A stretch of 64,000 nucleotides of DNA. Source: Methylobacter tundripaludum (GTDB lineage: Bacteria; Pseudomonadota; Gammaproteobacteria; Methylococcales; Methylomonadaceae). The position numbers and the translations under genes are program-made. The notes beneath the pieces were generated by a model that saw only the letters and a program-made list of their open reading frames with translations, did no database searches and had not been told where the DNA came from. How positions within the stretch are numbered: position 1 is the stretch's first letter; every line of letters starts with the position of its first letter. The stretch covers positions 124,001 through 188,000 of the forward strand of contig NZ_PTIY01000003.1 of assembly GCF_002934365.1 (NCBI RefSeq), given 5' to 3'. Shown here one piece after another: positions 42,178 through 52,337 of this stretch.

Positions 42178-42608
42178 TATAATCCCTCCACATTCAGACC
42201 CATGCTGTACGCACTGCCTGCAATTGTCTTTACTGCTGCTTCTAAATTGGCCGCGTTCAAATCTTCCATCTTTGTTTTGGCGATTTCTTCTAATTGAGCA
42301 CGAGTTACCGTACCTACTTTCTTGGTATTGGGATTACTGCTTCCGCTTTTAATACCCGTGGCTTTTTTCAAAAGAATTGAAGCTGGCGGGGTTTTTGTAA
42401 TAAAAGTAAAGCTGCGGTCACTATAAACCGTGATCACCACGGGCAAAGGCAAACCTTTTTCTGTGTCTTGTGTTTTAGCATTAAAAGCCTTGCAAAACTC
42501 CATGATATTAACACCTCGCTGACCCAATGCCGGACCTACAGGTGGACTTGGGTTTGCTTCTCCCGCTTTAACTTGCAACTTTATATACGCTGTTATTTTT
42601 TTAGCCAT
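42177..42608 (-). CDS. rplK: 50S ribosomal protein L11
   Basis: A 143-residue GTPase-centre protein needed for RelA activation. [25 protein letters not shown] and the C-terminal RNA-binding domain ([30 protein letters not shown]) are present. TTGGAG lies before the ATG. The L1 target is probably in its short leader. Confidence 0.98.
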   Translation of the reverse strand: MAKKITAYIKLQVKAGEANPSPPVGPALGQRGVNIMEFCKAFNAKTQDTEKGLPLPVVITVYSDRSFTFITKTPPASILLKKATGIKSGSSNPNTKKVGTVTRAQLEEIAKTKMEDLNAANLEAAVKTIAGSAYSMGLNVEGL

Positions 42609-42656
42609 TATTTACTCCAAAAATGGGTACAAACGCTTTTCAGCTCCCCTAGACAC

Positions 42657-42687
42657 AAAAAATCACTGCCTTATTCAGACAGTGATT
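42657..42687. terminator. Intrinsic terminator after nusG
   Basis: AATCACTG (42661-42668) and CAGTGATT (42680-42687) form a perfect 8-bp stem. On the minus strand the stem is followed by TTTTTTGTG, a good U-tract, ending the tuf-secE-nusG transcript before rplK. Confidence 0.75.
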
Positions 42688-42715
42688 CTTTTCAAACACT
42701 AAACACCAAAATTAA

Positions 42716-43249
42716 TTAGCTTTTTTCAACTTGCCCAAAGCCAAGCTCAACTGATGTTGACCTACCGAAAATAAGCACTGATATCTTTATTTTGCTTTTT
42801 TCGTAGTTAACTTCCTCAACGACTCCGTTAAAATCCTTAAACGGACCGTCAATAACCCTAATAACCTCTCCAGCCTCAAACATGGTTTTAGGCCTAGGCT
42901 TATTGACCCCATCCTCCACTCTATTTAGGATGGCCATCGCTTCTTTTTCGGATATTGGCGCAGGCCGATCAGAAGTCCCACCAATAAAACCCAACACCTT
43001 AGGCACATCTTTTACTAAATGCCAAGTTTCATCGGTCAAATCCATCTGAACCAGAACATACCCAGGAAAGAACTTTCTCTCACTTTTTCTTTGCTGACCC
43101 ATTCGCATCTCAACCACTTCTTCAGTGGGAACAAGGATTTTCCCGAAATGCTCTTCCAGACCTTCTCGTTTAATTCTTTCTTCTAACGCTTGCTTAACTT
43201 TATTCTCAAAATTCGAGTAGGCGTGTACAACATACCAACGCAGGGCCAT
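42716..43249 (-). CDS. nusG: Transcription elongation and termination factor NusG
   Basis: A 177-residue protein: NGN domain ([32 protein letters not shown]) and C-terminal KOW domain ([24 protein letters not shown]). It binds polymerase and links it to Rho or to S10 (NusE). Four bases separate it from secE. Confidence 0.98.
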   Translation of the reverse strand: MALRWYVVHAYSNFENKVKQALEERIKREGLEEHFGKILVPTEEVVEMRMGQQRKSERKFFPGYVLVQMDLTDETWHLVKDVPKVLGFIGGTSDRPAPISEKEAMAILNRVEDGVNKPRPKTMFEAGEVIRVIDGPFKDFNGVVEEVNYEKSKIKISVLIFGRSTSVELGFGQVEKS

Positions 43250-43253
43250 CCTC

Positions 43254-43631
43254 TTACCCTCCCTGACCAGTCAAAATACGCACACCCCAAAAAAGAAACA
43301 TATCCAACAACCACAAAATCAAGCCCACAACAAAGACCATTGCAAAAACCAGCAGCGTAGTACGAAAAGTCTCTTCCCGAGTTGGCCAAACAACTTTTCT
43401 AACTTCTTGCTTAGACTCTAAAACAAAACCCCAAACATTTTGCCCAAGCCCCGTAGTAAGCATTACCCCCACAACGACCAGCGACATGACCACTAAACCA
43501 AGAACCCGATACAAAAGCGAAATATCGGAGAAATAATAAAACGCAGCCACACCAGCGACCAAAAAGACTACGGAAAATACTTGCTTGACAACATCAAAGA
43601 CTGATGTTGATGCTTCTACCTGAGTGCTCAT
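43254..43631 (-). CDS. secE: Preprotein translocase subunit SecE
   Basis: A 125-residue, three-helix form typical of Gammaproteobacteria. Membrane segments are near residues 16-33, 40-58 and 92-115. The conserved cytosolic [22 protein letters not shown] amphipathic helix (residues 73-94) is intact. Confidence 0.96.
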   Translation of the reverse strand: MSTQVEASTSVFDVVKQVFSVVFLVAGVAAFYYFSDISLLYRVLGLVVMSLVVVGVMLTTGLGQNVWGFVLESKQEVRKVVWPTREETFRTTLLVFAMVFVVGLILWLLDMFLFWGVRILTGQGG

Positions 43632-43675
43632 GTGTTTTTTGCTATGAAAATAGAATTGAGATGCTTTAATCTGAA

Positions 43676-43751
43676 TGGCAGGCCAGGAGGGTCTCGAACC
43701 CCCAACCCGCGGTTTTGGAGACCGCTATTCTACCAATTGAACTACTGACCT
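43676..43751 (-). tRNA. tRNA-Trp (CCA anticodon)
   Basis: A 76-base cloverleaf on the minus strand: acceptor AGGTCAG pairs with CTGGCCT, anticodon loop CTCCAAA, T-loop GGTTCGAGACC, encoded 3' CCA. It lies between tuf and secE, the common place for this tRNA. Confidence 0.95.
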
Positions 43752-43799
43752 ATTCAGACAAGCCTTATACAAACCAACATTATATATCTAATAATACTA

Positions 43800-44990
43800 T
43801 TATTCAAGTATTGATGCAACTACACCGGCACCTACTGTACGACCGCCTTCACGGATTGCAAAACGCAAACCATCATCCATAGCGATCGGTGAAATCAGCT
43901 TTACTTTTACTGAAATGTTATCGCCAGGCATTACCATTTCAACGCCTTCCGGCAGCTCAACAGCGCCTGTTACGTCGGTCGTTCTAAAGTAGAACTGAGG
44001 ACGGTAACCATTAAAGAATGGGGTATGACGACCACCTTCATCTTTAGACAAAATATAAATTTCTGAGTTGAAATATGAATGCGGTTTAATGGTGCCTTTA
44101 TGCGCCAATACCTGACCACGCTCAACGTCATCTCTTTTGGTTCCTCTTAACAGGATGCCGACATTGTCGCCCGCTTGCCCCTGATCCAGCAATTTACGGA
44201 ACATTTCTACGCCAGTACAGGTTGTTGATACTGTCTCTCTAATACCGACAATTTCAATTTCCTGTCCAACCTTAATAACGCCACGCTCAATACGTCCAGT
44301 CACTACCGTGCCGCGACCGGATATTGAAAATACGTCTTCGATTGGCATCAAGAATGCGCCATCTACCGCTCTTTCCGGCAGAGGAATATAGCTATCCAGC
44401 GCATCAACCAATCTGATCACAGAAGGAACACCGATTTCGCTAGTATCGCCCTCCAATGCTTTCAACGCCGAACCGATAATAATAGGTGTGTCATCACCTG
44501 GAAATTCATACATATCCAGCAGCTCTCGAATTTCCATTTCAACCAATTCGATCAGCTCCGGATCATCAACCATATCCGCTTTATTCAAGAACACTACGAC
44601 ATACGGCACGCCAACCTGCCTTGACAACAGAATGTGCTCTCTAGTTTGGGGCATCGGGCCATCCGCAGCTGAACAGACCAAAATAGCACCGTCCATTTGC
44701 GCAGCACCGGTAATCATGTTTTTTACGTAATCAGCATGACCCGGGCAGTCAACATGCGCATAATGACGCGTCGCCGACTCATACTCAACGTGTGATGTAG
44801 AGATGGTAATACCGCGAGCGCGCTCTTCAGGGGCATTATCAATCTGATCAAAGGCTTTAACTTCTCCACCTTGAAGCTCCGCCATTACTTTTGTTAAAGC
44901 AGCAGTTAAAGTAGTTTTACCATGATCGACGTGACCGATTGTGCCGACGTTTACGTGTGGCTTGCTACGTGAGAATTTTTCTTTGGCCAT
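43800..44990 (-). CDS. tuf: Elongation factor Tu (tRNA-operon copy)
   Basis: Second 396-residue EF-Tu gene, in the tRNA-tuf-secE-nusG arrangement of the E. coli tufB locus. Sequence equals the copy at 27417-28607 except near its 3' end, where it ends with Leu-Glu instead of Ile-Glu. Flanks are unrelated, so the match ends sharply at the gene borders. Confidence 0.99.
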   Translation of the reverse strand: MAKEKFSRSKPHVNVGTIGHVDHGKTTLTAALTKVMAELQGGEVKAFDQIDNAPEERARGITISTSHVEYESATRHYAHVDCPGHADYVKNMITGAAQMDGAILVCSAADGPMPQTREHILLSRQVGVPYVVVFLNKADMVDDPELIELVEMEIRELLDMYEFPGDDTPIIIGSALKALEGDTSEIGVPSVIRLVDALDSYIPLPERAVDGAFLMPIEDVFSISGRGTVVTGRIERGVIKVGQEIEIVGIRETVSTTCTGVEMFRKLLDQGQAGDNVGILLRGTKRDDVERGQVLAHKGTIKPHSYFNSEIYILSKDEGGRHTPFFNGYRPQFYFRTTDVTGAVELPEGVEMVMPGDNISVKVKLISPIAMDDGLRFAIREGGRTVGAGVVASILE

Positions 44991-45016
44991 TAAAATACAC
45001 CTCTAAAATCAACACA

Positions 45017-45092
<76 letters not shown>

Positions 45093-45105
45093 TTAACTTT
45101 GAATA

Positions 45106-45179
45106 TGGAGCGGGTGATGGGAATCGAACCCACGTGATCAGCTTGGAAGGCTGGAGTTCTACCATTGAACTACACCCGC
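45106..45179 (-). tRNA. tRNA-Gly (TCC anticodon)
   Basis: Minus strand, 74 bases. Acceptor GCGGGTG pairs with CACCCGC; anticodon loop CTTCCAA; encoded CCA. Confidence 0.95.
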
Positions 45180-45196
45180 GGATTTTCTTAATTAGA

Positions 45197-45281
45197 TGGT
45201 GGAGGGGGGAGGATTCGAACCTCCGAAGGCAGAGCCGGCAGATTTACAGTCTGATCCCTTTGGCCGCTCGGGAACCCCTCC
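45197..45281 (-). tRNA. tRNA-Tyr (GTA anticodon)
   Basis: Minus strand, 85 bases with the long variable arm of class II tRNAs. Acceptor GGAGGGG starts at 45281; anticodon loop CTGTAAA; encoded CCA. It is the first gene after the promoter at 45301-45329. Confidence 0.95.
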
Positions 45282-45300
45282 GTTATCAGATAACCAGTCT

Positions 45301-45329
45301 ATTATCTTTTACAAAAAAGATATTGTCAA
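45301..45329 (-). promoter_or_regulatory. Strong sigma70-like promoter of the tRNA-tuf-secE-nusG operon
   Basis: Minus strand: consensus -35 TTGACA (45329-45324), 17-base spacer, -10 GATAAT (45306-45301). The predicted start, near 45294, is about 13 bases before tRNA-Tyr. Confidence 0.8.
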
Positions 45330-45337
45330 TCAATCAT

Positions 45338-45907
45338 TCATCCTGAATTCAATTTATTCATCACCACCGATACATCACCAGCAACTATCTGCCCCACACA
45401 CCCTCGAGCAAGATCAAAAGCTGAAAACATCAACTCCCGCTCAACTTTAGACGGGACTGACAACACAAAATCCGCAACAGATTTTCCAGACGACGGCCGA
45501 CCAACACCAATCCTTAACCGATAAAACTCTTTTGACCCTAGATGCACAATAATATCCCTTAATCCATTATGCCCGGCATGACCACCATCTTTTTTTAGCC
45601 TCACCACACCCGCATCAAAATCAAGCTCATCATGCACAACAAGAATCTCTTCAGGAGCCAACTTATAGTATCTAGCAACCTTACCGACAGCCTGCCCACA
45701 TCGATTCATAAAGGTACTTGGCTTTAGCAGCATCACCCTGCCGCCCGCAACCGAAATCTCCGCCAGCAACCCCTCAAATCTAGACTCCCCAGCCCACGTA
45801 CTACTCGAGCCAGATACCAGCTCATCTAAAAACAAAAACCCGGCATTATGCCGGGTCTCTTCGTACTGCCGCCCCGGATTTCCCAGGCCAACTATAAGCT
45901 TAATCAT
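45338..45907 (-). CDS. pth: Peptidyl-tRNA hydrolase
   Basis: A 189-residue enzyme that recycles peptidyl-tRNA. MIKLIVGLGNPGRQYEETRH carries the catalytic His20 and the Asn10. Then come FMNRCGQAVGK and HDELD, and HNGLRDI. Stands 18 bases after rplY. Confidence 0.97.
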   Translation of the reverse strand: MIKLIVGLGNPGRQYEETRHNAGFLFLDELVSGSSSTWAGESRFEGLLAEISVAGGRVMLLKPSTFMNRCGQAVGKVARYYKLAPEEILVVHDELDFDAGVVRLKKDGGHAGHNGLRDIIVHLGSKEFYRLRIGVGRPSSGKSVADFVLSVPSKVERELMFSAFDLARGCVGQIVAGDVSVVMNKLNSG

Positions 45908-45925
45908 ATACTATCTTACGGTATA

Positions 45926-46528
45926 TTAGGCCGCCGCATCATCTTTACTTGCTTTTGAAGCCATCATTGACGCAACAGGATGATCATGCTCTGAACCCTG
46001 TGCCAAAGCTACAATTTCTACTCTAGCCGGCAATTTAATATCGGAAAGATGAACGGACTCACCAACATCCAGACCACTTAAATCCACTTCAATATAATCA
46101 GGCAAATCAGTCGGTAAACATGAAACCTCAACATCAATCATTCCGTGAGTTACAATACCCCCCTTCTTCCCACCAACAGACGCCTGCTCATTGATAAAAT
46201 GCAACGGAACATGCACCTTTACAAGTTCTGACATATTTACCCGAAGAAAATCCATGTGCAAAATTTGAAACTTAGCAGGATGACGCTGAACACCCTTCAG
46301 AATTGCCTTCTCTGTTTTCCCATCAACTTTAATATCTAAAACATGAGAATAAACAGCTTCATGCGCAAGATGCTTAATAACCTCATTATGACTTAATACA
46401 AGCATTTGAGGCTCAGCATGCCCACCGTATATTACCGCAGGAACGCTACCTGTACGACGCACTCTTCTGGCGGCGTTTTTACCTGATTGCCCACGACTTT
46501 CGGCAACAAACTCAAATACGTTAGACAT
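45926..46528 (-). CDS. rplY: 50S ribosomal protein L25, long CTC form
   Basis: A 200-residue protein: an N-terminal 5S rRNA-binding domain (SRGQSGKNAARRVRRTGSVPAVIYGG) and a C-terminal TL5 domain (LPDYIEVDLSGLDVGESVHLSDI). This is the long form, unlike the 94-residue E. coli L25. Confidence 0.95.
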   Translation of the reverse strand: MSNVFEFVAESRGQSGKNAARRVRRTGSVPAVIYGGHAEPQMLVLSHNEVIKHLAHEAVYSHVLDIKVDGKTEKAILKGVQRHPAKFQILHMDFLRVNMSELVKVHVPLHFINEQASVGGKKGGIVTHGMIDVEVSCLPTDLPDYIEVDLSGLDVGESVHLSDIKLPARVEIVALAQGSEHDHPVASMMASKASKDDAAA

Positions 46529-46586
46529 TATCCTCTCAACCCCGTGCTATCAAGCACAACAAATTTAATTTTACAATCTACAGTCG

Positions 46587-47540
46587 TCAATCTACATAGA
46601 GCGAACTAACTGACTCACCAACCGCTATTCGCCTTATGGTTTCGGCCAGCATTTCCGCAACACTTAACTGCCTTATCCTACCTAACTCAGCAGCCTCATG
46701 GCTCAATGGAATAGTATCCGTAACAACTAGCTCATCAAGCGCCGAATTACTGATATTTTTTAAAGCAGAGCCCGATAGCACCGCATGCGTACAATATGCG
46801 ACAACCTTGATAGCACCATGCTTCTTTAATGCTTCCGCCGCATGACACAATGTTCCCGCCGTATCAACCAAATCATCAATTAATACACAGCTGCGCCCAT
46901 CAACATCACCAATTATATGCATAATCTCCGCAACGTTAGCTTTTGGTCGCCGCTTATCTATAATTGCAAGATCAGCATCATCCAAGCGTTTTGCGAGAGC
47001 CCTAGCCCTGACAACCCCACCAACATCCGGCGAAACAACAATCAAGTCCTTATACTTTTGCCGCCACACATCACCAAGAAGAATTGGCGACGAATAAACA
47101 TTATCAACAGGTATATCAAAAAAGCCTTGAATTTGGTCAGCGTGCAAGTCAACAGTTAAAATCCGATCCGCACCCGCCTGCTCAATCATTTTTGCAACCA
47201 GCTTTGCACTTATTGGCACGCGCGCCGATCGCGACCTCCTGTCCTGTCTTGCATAACCATAATATGGCATTACCGCAGTTATTCGCGATGCCGAAGCCCG
47301 ATGAAGAGCATCAATCATCACCAGCAACTCCATTAGATTCTCATTTGTTGGCGAGCAAGTCGGCTGAATGACGAAAACATCCTTACCACGGACATTTTCT
47401 TCAATTTCTACAGCAATCTCCCCATCGCTAAATCTGCCGACGGTCGCCATTCCAAGGCGCATATTGAGCTTCTTTACTATACCCTCTGACAAAGCCAAGT
47501 TAGCATTTCCAGAAAACACCATCATAGAGGTGTCACTCAT
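46587..47540 (-). CDS. prs: Ribose-phosphate pyrophosphokinase (PRPP synthetase)
   Basis: A 317-residue enzyme making PRPP for purines, pyrimidines, His and Trp. [26 protein letters not shown] and the PRPP loop [13 protein letters not shown] are present. I chose ATG 47540 ([17 protein letters not shown]) with GGGAGT upstream, rather than an ATG eight codons before it. Its product feeds PurT's pathway. Confidence 0.97.
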   Translation of the reverse strand: MSDTSMMVFSGNANLALSEGIVKKLNMRLGMATVGRFSDGEIAVEIEENVRGKDVFVIQPTCSPTNENLMELLVMIDALHRASASRITAVMPYYGYARQDRRSRSARVPISAKLVAKMIEQAGADRILTVDLHADQIQGFFDIPVDNVYSSPILLGDVWRQKYKDLIVVSPDVGGVVRARALAKRLDDADLAIIDKRRPKANVAEIMHIIGDVDGRSCVLIDDLVDTAGTLCHAAEALKKHGAIKVVAYCTHAVLSGSALKNISNSALDELVVTDTIPLSHEAAELGRIRQLSVAEMLAETIRRIAVGESVSSLYVD

Positions 47541-47579
47541 CAAGCACTCCCGAATAGAATTCAACTTAGCGGAGATAAA

Positions 47580-47654
47580 TGGCTGGGTCGCAAGGATTCG
47601 AACCTTGGTATGCGGAGATCAAAACCCCGTGCCTTACCGCTTGGCGACGACCCA
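47580..47654 (-). tRNA. tRNA-Gln (TTG anticodon)
   Basis: Minus strand, 75 bases. Acceptor TGGGTCG pairs with CGACCCA; anticodon loop TTTTGAT; T-loop GGTTCGAATCC; encoded CCA. It lies between ispE and prs, a frequent gammaproteobacterial arrangement. Confidence 0.95.
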
Positions 47655-47657
47655 ATA

Positions 47658-48539
47658 TTAAGATATATAGCTACCGTTTCTTAGCTTTGAAAACAAAGGC
47701 GATTCATTTACACCCCTGACCAGATAAACCCGCCACTTTCCTTGAAGTGACCGATACGCACTGGCTGCAACCTCTTCCGAATCGAACTGCGCAAACACAC
47801 ATGCCCCTGTTCCAGTCAGCCTAGCCTCAGAGAATTCCGACAAATCAACCAAAGCATCTTTAACAAACTGGTAACGCTCACTAACCACCCCAAGACAGTC
47901 GTTTTGGTTCTGGCCAGCTATAAAGTCGGCTATTGTGATTGATTTGCTGTCCCGTGTCAAATTTTTAGCTAAAAATATTTCTTTTGTATCTACATGACAG
48001 TCCGGCTTTATCACTACAATCCATTGCTCTGGGATATTTATTTTCTCCAGTTTTTCACCAACGCCTTCCGCCCAGGCTGAATATCCATAGATAAAAACCG
48101 GCACATCCGCACCCAAACTCAGCCCTAATTCCATCAATTTTTCCATCGGCAGCCGCAAATTCCATAGCTGATTCAGCACAACCAGTGTCGTTGCCGCATC
48201 AGAGCTGCCACCACCCAGCCCCCCTCCCATCGGCAGATTCTTTTCGACCTCAATGCATACCCCATGCTCACAGCCTGCCTCCATCTTTAGCAGCTTTGCA
48301 GCCCTAATCGTCAGATCATCCTCTTCAGGCACCCCCGGCATAGGTTTCAGCAAACTAACCCTCCCATCATCAACAGGGTGAAATGTTATCCAGTCACATA
48401 AATCTATAAATTGAAATACCGTTTGCAGTAAATGATACCCATCACTTCTTTGCCCTGTAATCCTTAGCATTAAATTCAATTTTGCTGGCGCCGGCCACCT
48501 TTCGGCCCACGCAGACCGATTAATTTGTTTTTGTATCAT
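47658..48539 (-). CDS. ispE: 4-diphosphocytidyl-2-C-methyl-D-erythritol kinase
   Basis: A 293-residue GHMP kinase of the MEP isoprenoid pathway. WPAPAKLNLMLRITGQRSDGYH binds substrate; the ATP loop is PMGGGLGGGSSDAA; LTGTGACVFA is the third GHMP motif. It overlaps lolB by 20 bases. Confidence 0.96.
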   Translation of the reverse strand: MIQKQINRSAWAERWPAPAKLNLMLRITGQRSDGYHLLQTVFQFIDLCDWITFHPVDDGRVSLLKPMPGVPEEDDLTIRAAKLLKMEAGCEHGVCIEVEKNLPMGGGLGGGSSDAATTLVVLNQLWNLRLPMEKLMELGLSLGADVPVFIYGYSAWAEGVGEKLEKINIPEQWIVVIKPDCHVDTKEIFLAKNLTRDSKSITIADFIAGQNQNDCLGVVSERYQFVKDALVDLSEFSEARLTGTGACVFAQFDSEEVAASAYRSLQGKWRVYLVRGVNESPLFSKLRNGSYIS

Positions 48540-49113
48540 TTAAAACCCAGTGATCGATAATTAACTTTAATTTGACCTTATTATTCATAACCGTGATTTT
48601 ATGCGGCATAGCCCCATCGCCAACAATCTGCATTTGCTTGTATTCATTCAACCATCCTGCCTGATTAAAGCCGGCATCAGTATCGTTATAGGCGAGAGAC
48701 GGCTCCGGCAAACCCACCACCCAATACCGGAGTGACCGCACAGGAACAAACATACCCAATTGTTGATTAATAAACTCTTCCGGTTGCGCCGATGACCGAA
48801 CATCATCCCCACCCCTGTCTATGGTCACGACATTTCCTGTTAACGAAATAACAACCGCACCCTGCCCCATCGGACCGGACAACTTTATTTTCTCTGTCTC
48901 AGGACTGTGTTCCCAACTTATATTAGCTGACCAGGAGTCATTTTGTCCGGTTAATGCCAATCGGCCTTCAAACGACCAATGACCTACCTCGTAAAGACGA
49001 AGCATTGCAGCTCTCGAATAATTTCCATCCGGCTTAACGGAAACAGACGAACAAGCTGACAGCAAAAACATCAACCCACTTCCAATCAACAACCCTATTT
49101 TAAAACGTAACAC
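48520..49113 (-). CDS. lolB: Outer-membrane lipoprotein receptor LolB
   Basis: A 197-residue lipoprotein with lipobox LLSAC (Cys21), then WSFEGRLALTGQNDSWSANISWEH and SLRYWVVGLPEP. It receives lipoproteins from LolA and inserts them into the outer membrane. The window also encodes several lipoproteins that would be clients (NodT factor, MshL, TPR protein). Confidence 0.92.
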   Translation of the reverse strand: MLRFKIGLLIGSGLMFLLSACSSVSVKPDGNYSRAAMLRLYEVGHWSFEGRLALTGQNDSWSANISWEHSPETEKIKLSGPMGQGAVVISLTGNVVTIDRGGDDVRSSAQPEEFINQQLGMFVPVRSLRYWVVGLPEPSLAYNDTDAGFNQAGWLNEYKQMQIVGDGAMPHKITVMNNKVKLKLIIDHWVLNDTKTN

Positions 49114-49114
49114 G

Positions 49115-50860
49115 CTATTTTTCGCCGCTCAATATTCTCTTTTGAAAATCCAATAAATATTCGTCTTCCGGCGCTTTTTTAATCGCCGCATTAAATATCT
49201 TTCTGGCTTCCTCCTTTCTACCCAAGCTCCACAACACCTCGGCAAGATGAGCGGCTATTTCACTCTCTTGTTGCTTTGCATAAGCCCTCTCAAGATAACC
49301 TAAGGCTTGTTCAAGTTTTCCCTGTTTAAATTGTAGCCAGCCAAAACTATCCATGATCACCGCTTCGTTCGGCTGTAATTTGAGCGCCTGTTGCAGATAT
49401 TTTTCCGCCTCGGCATAACGATTGGCGTTACCCAGCAGACTATAGCCCAATGCGTTCAACGCCTCAGCGTCATCAGGATACTTGGCTAATATCTTTTTCA
49501 GATCAACTTCCAGCACATCCAACTTCTTAAGTCGTTCCGCCATCAGTGCTCGCGCATATAACAAATCCCTCTGTTCCGGTTGACCCGCCAACGCATCAGT
49601 CAACAGCCTAAAGCCCTTCTCATATTGACCTTGTTGACCATATAACCCAGCCTGCATCAAAACAATCCGCGGCCTTTGTTTTGGAAACCGAGCCGATAAC
49701 AGATCCAACCGCGAATCGGCCTCATCAAATTTCTTGTCTTTTACCAGCAATGAAACCGCTGAAATTGCCGACTCAAAAACAAACGGCCCGTCCGCCACCT
49801 TATCAAACCACGCCAAGGCCTGTTGCACATGCCCACGTTTTTCCTCTATTTTCCCCAAATAAAAGCTGGCCTGATTTTGCCATTCGGGTTGATCGAGCAG
49901 TCGGTTAAAGATGTCCTCCGCCTTCCCGTCGCGTTCCAACTGCAAATGCACCAATGCCAGCGAAATCTGACTCTCTCCGTCTTTTGGATTAGCCAGAACA
50001 ATGCTTTGATAAACCTCACCCGCCGCCTCATATTCCGCCGACTTTATTAACACCTGCGCCAGCAGCTTTTTAAGCTTGTCATTTTCAGGATATTTAACCG
50101 ACGCATTTCTTAACAAAATTTTTGCTTTGTTCAAATCTCCCGAAAATACCGCTATCTGGGCCTGAAATATTAATGCCTTATCCCAGTCCGGTTGAATATC
50201 CAAAGCCTGCTGAACTTTATTTTCAGCCATAGCATTATTTTTCATTTCCATTGCCAGCAATGCCTGCACAAAATAGACCGCTGCCTGCTTAGGATTTTTC
50301 ACTGCCACCGCATCCAATGCATCATAAAAAAAATCCGACTTACCATCTCTTTGCAGAACATTGGCTAATTCCATTGCCGTTTTTTCAAATCCGGCAGGAT
50401 CAACTCTCAACATCGCGTTCAAATGATCAACTGCCGCCGATTTATTACCGGTTCGCAATGCCGACAATGCGGCAATTTTTCTTGCCATCAGATTATTGGG
50501 ATCTTGCTTCAACCATAAAGAAACAGCCTCATCCGTCTTACCGCCATCTTTCATATACATAGCGATCTTTGCAGCCCTTTCTGCAAACCGGGGATCGTTA
50601 ACACGCTTGGCCGCTTCCATATAACCTTCCAGAGCAATTGCATATTGCCCTCTTTGCCCCGCAAGCTCCGCCGCCATCAGCATATACATCACATCAGGAT
50701 CTATCGCCGTCTTCGCTTCGCTTTGTCGCACTTTTTCCTTGGGCTCTGCTATTTTTACAGGCTCAACTACCTCCTCCTGCGCACCCGGTTTTTCGGGCGA
50801 ACTGGCGCAACCATTAAGAAAAACAAGGATTGCCACTGAAATCAATCTAAAAATTAACAC
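49115..50860 (-). CDS. TPR-repeat lipoprotein
   Basis: A 581-residue exported protein with lipobox FLNGC (Cys18) followed by an acidic linker and about a dozen TPR-like helix pairs. The clearest are ALNALGYSLLGNANRYAEAEKYLQQALKLQPN-type near residues 470-500. It precedes lolB by one base. In many Gammaproteobacteria a TPR protein occupies this slot; its role is unknown. Confidence 0.85.
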   Translation of the reverse strand: MLIFRLISVAILVFLNGCASSPEKPGAQEEVVEPVKIAEPKEKVRQSEAKTAIDPDVMYMLMAAELAGQRGQYAIALEGYMEAAKRVNDPRFAERAAKIAMYMKDGGKTDEAVSLWLKQDPNNLMARKIAALSALRTGNKSAAVDHLNAMLRVDPAGFEKTAMELANVLQRDGKSDFFYDALDAVAVKNPKQAAVYFVQALLAMEMKNNAMAENKVQQALDIQPDWDKALIFQAQIAVFSGDLNKAKILLRNASVKYPENDKLKKLLAQVLIKSAEYEAAGEVYQSIVLANPKDGESQISLALVHLQLERDGKAEDIFNRLLDQPEWQNQASFYLGKIEEKRGHVQQALAWFDKVADGPFVFESAISAVSLLVKDKKFDEADSRLDLLSARFPKQRPRIVLMQAGLYGQQGQYEKGFRLLTDALAGQPEQRDLLYARALMAERLKKLDVLEVDLKKILAKYPDDAEALNALGYSLLGNANRYAEAEKYLQQALKLQPNEAVIMDSFGWLQFKQGKLEQALGYLERAYAKQQESEIAAHLAEVLWSLGRKEEARKIFNAAIKKAPEDEYLLDFQKRILSGEK

Positions 50861-50944
50861 ACAATCGTCCTATTTATTTCCTACATATATTTTGCTATAG
50901 ATTAGCAGAAAAACCAGTTGAGTCAGTCAGCTGATTTATTCGAT

Positions 50945-50973
50945 TTGGATAAAGCCATTATATTTCTTAGAAT
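50945..50973 (+). promoter_or_regulatory. Candidate sigma70 promoter for hemA-prfA-prmC
   Basis: -35 TTGGAT (50945-50950), 17-base spacer, -10 TAGAAT (50968-50973). The leader to the hemA ATG would be about 97 bases, contains heptamer-like repeats, and shows no clear Shine-Dalgarno sequence before the ATG. Confidence 0.5.
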
Positions 50974-50995
50974 ACACTCACATAATACAGACGTT

Positions 50996-51071
50996 AAGGC
51001 TCAAGGTAAAAGGTTCGCAATTTAAAAAACCGGCCTTACACATTGATCCTTGAACCTTCCACCCTGAACTT
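50996..51071. repeat. Degenerate heptamer repeats, inverted pair
   Basis: AAGGCTC-AAGGTAA-AAGGTTC are three consecutive 7-base units (50996-51016). On the opposite strand, 51043-51071 reads as AGGTTCA-AGGATCA-type units. The inner AAGGTTC and GAACCTT can pair. The unit resembles the perfect array at 9604-9694. Confidence 0.45.
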
Positions 51072-51077
51072 AAATAC

Positions 51078-52337
51078 ATGACACTTCTTGCAGTTGGAAT
51101 TAATTACAACACCGCGCCGGTTTCGATCCGCGAGCGCTTGTCGTTCCCTGCCGAAATCCTGGAAACCTCGTTGCAGGAGTTGTGGCGCATTAAAGAAATC
51201 AGCGAAGCCGCGATACTGTCGACCTGCAACCGCACCGAGTTTTACTGCACTTCAACAACGGCCAACAAACAAATCCTGATTGACTGGGTAGCGCAAAGCA
51301 AACAAATAAGCGCCGCCGATTTTACGCCTTATCTGTACTGTCATACCGATAGCGAGCTGATCCGTCACATGTTCCGTGTAGCTTGCGGCCTGGACTCGAT
51401 GATCCTGGGCGAGCCGCAAATTCTAGGGCAAATGAAAACGGCTTATCAGGCCGCCTATGAAGCGGGGACTTTAGGCAAACGCCTAGGCAAACTGTTTCAG
51501 CATACCTTTACTGCCGCCAAAAAAGTACGCACCGACACCGCGATCGGCTCCAGCCCGGTATCGGTAGCCTTTGCCGCCGTGCAACTGGCGCAACAAATCT
51601 TCGACAAACTCAGCGAACAAACCGCCCTTCTAATAGGCGCCGGCGAAACCATAGAACTGGCTGCCCGGCATTTGTCGCAACAAGGGATAGGCCGCATCAT
51701 TATCGCCAACCGCACCTATGATAAAGCTCACTCACTGGCCATGCAGTTTAACGGCTATGCGATCGCCTTATCCGAATTGCCCGCGCATCTGGCCGAAGCC
51801 GACATCGTTATCTCGTCTACCGCCAGCCAACTACCGATACTCGGCAAAGGCCGTGTCGAAAGCGCGCTCAAAAAACGCAAACACAAACCGATGTTCATGG
51901 TAGACCTTGCGGTGCCTCGCGATATTGAAGCGGAAGTCGAGCAGCTCCGGGATGTGTATCTTTACACCATCGACGACCTGCAAAACACCATCGATCAAAA
52001 CATGAATTCCCGCCGCCTGGCCGCAGAACAGGCCGAGGAAATAATCGACACGCAAGTGGATTATTTCTTAGCCTGGCTGCGCGCTCAGGGCGCTCAATCG
52101 ACCATTCAGGATTATCGCCATCAGGCCGAACAAACCCGGGATGAAGCCCTGCAGAAAGCCTTAAGCCTGCTAAAAAGCGGCATTCCAGCCGAACAAGCCC
52201 TTAACCGTCTAGCCCACAGCCTGACCAACAAACTCATCCATACGCCCAGCACCCAAATCAGGGCCGCCGCCGAAAACGAACGCCACGACTTGATTGCCGC
52301 CGCCCGCGAAATTTTTAAATTATCCAACTCTCAATGA
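51078..52337 (+). CDS. hemA: Glutamyl-tRNA reductase
   Basis: A 419-residue enzyme, first step of C5 tetrapyrrole synthesis. Catalytic Cys50 in [24 protein letters not shown]; the NADPH domain starts [17 protein letters not shown]. It is the entry of the pathway that ends at HemH, encoded at the left edge. The first gene of a three-gene operon; its stop overlaps prfA (ATGA). Confidence 0.97.
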   Translation: MTLLAVGINYNTAPVSIRERLSFPAEILETSLQELWRIKEISEAAILSTCNRTEFYCTSTTANKQILIDWVAQSKQISAADFTPYLYCHTDSELIRHMFRVACGLDSMILGEPQILGQMKTAYQAAYEAGTLGKRLGKLFQHTFTAAKKVRTDTAIGSSPVSVAFAAVQLAQQIFDKLSEQTALLIGAGETIELAARHLSQQGIGRIIIANRTYDKAHSLAMQFNGYAIALSELPAHLAEADIVISSTASQLPILGKGRVESALKKRKHKPMFMVDLAVPRDIEAEVEQLRDVYLYTIDDLQNTIDQNMNSRRLAAEQAEEIIDTQVDYFLAWLRAQGAQSTIQDYRHQAEQTRDEALQKALSLLKSGIPAEQALNRLAHSLTNKLIHTPSTQIRAAAENERHDLIAAAREIFKLSNSQ

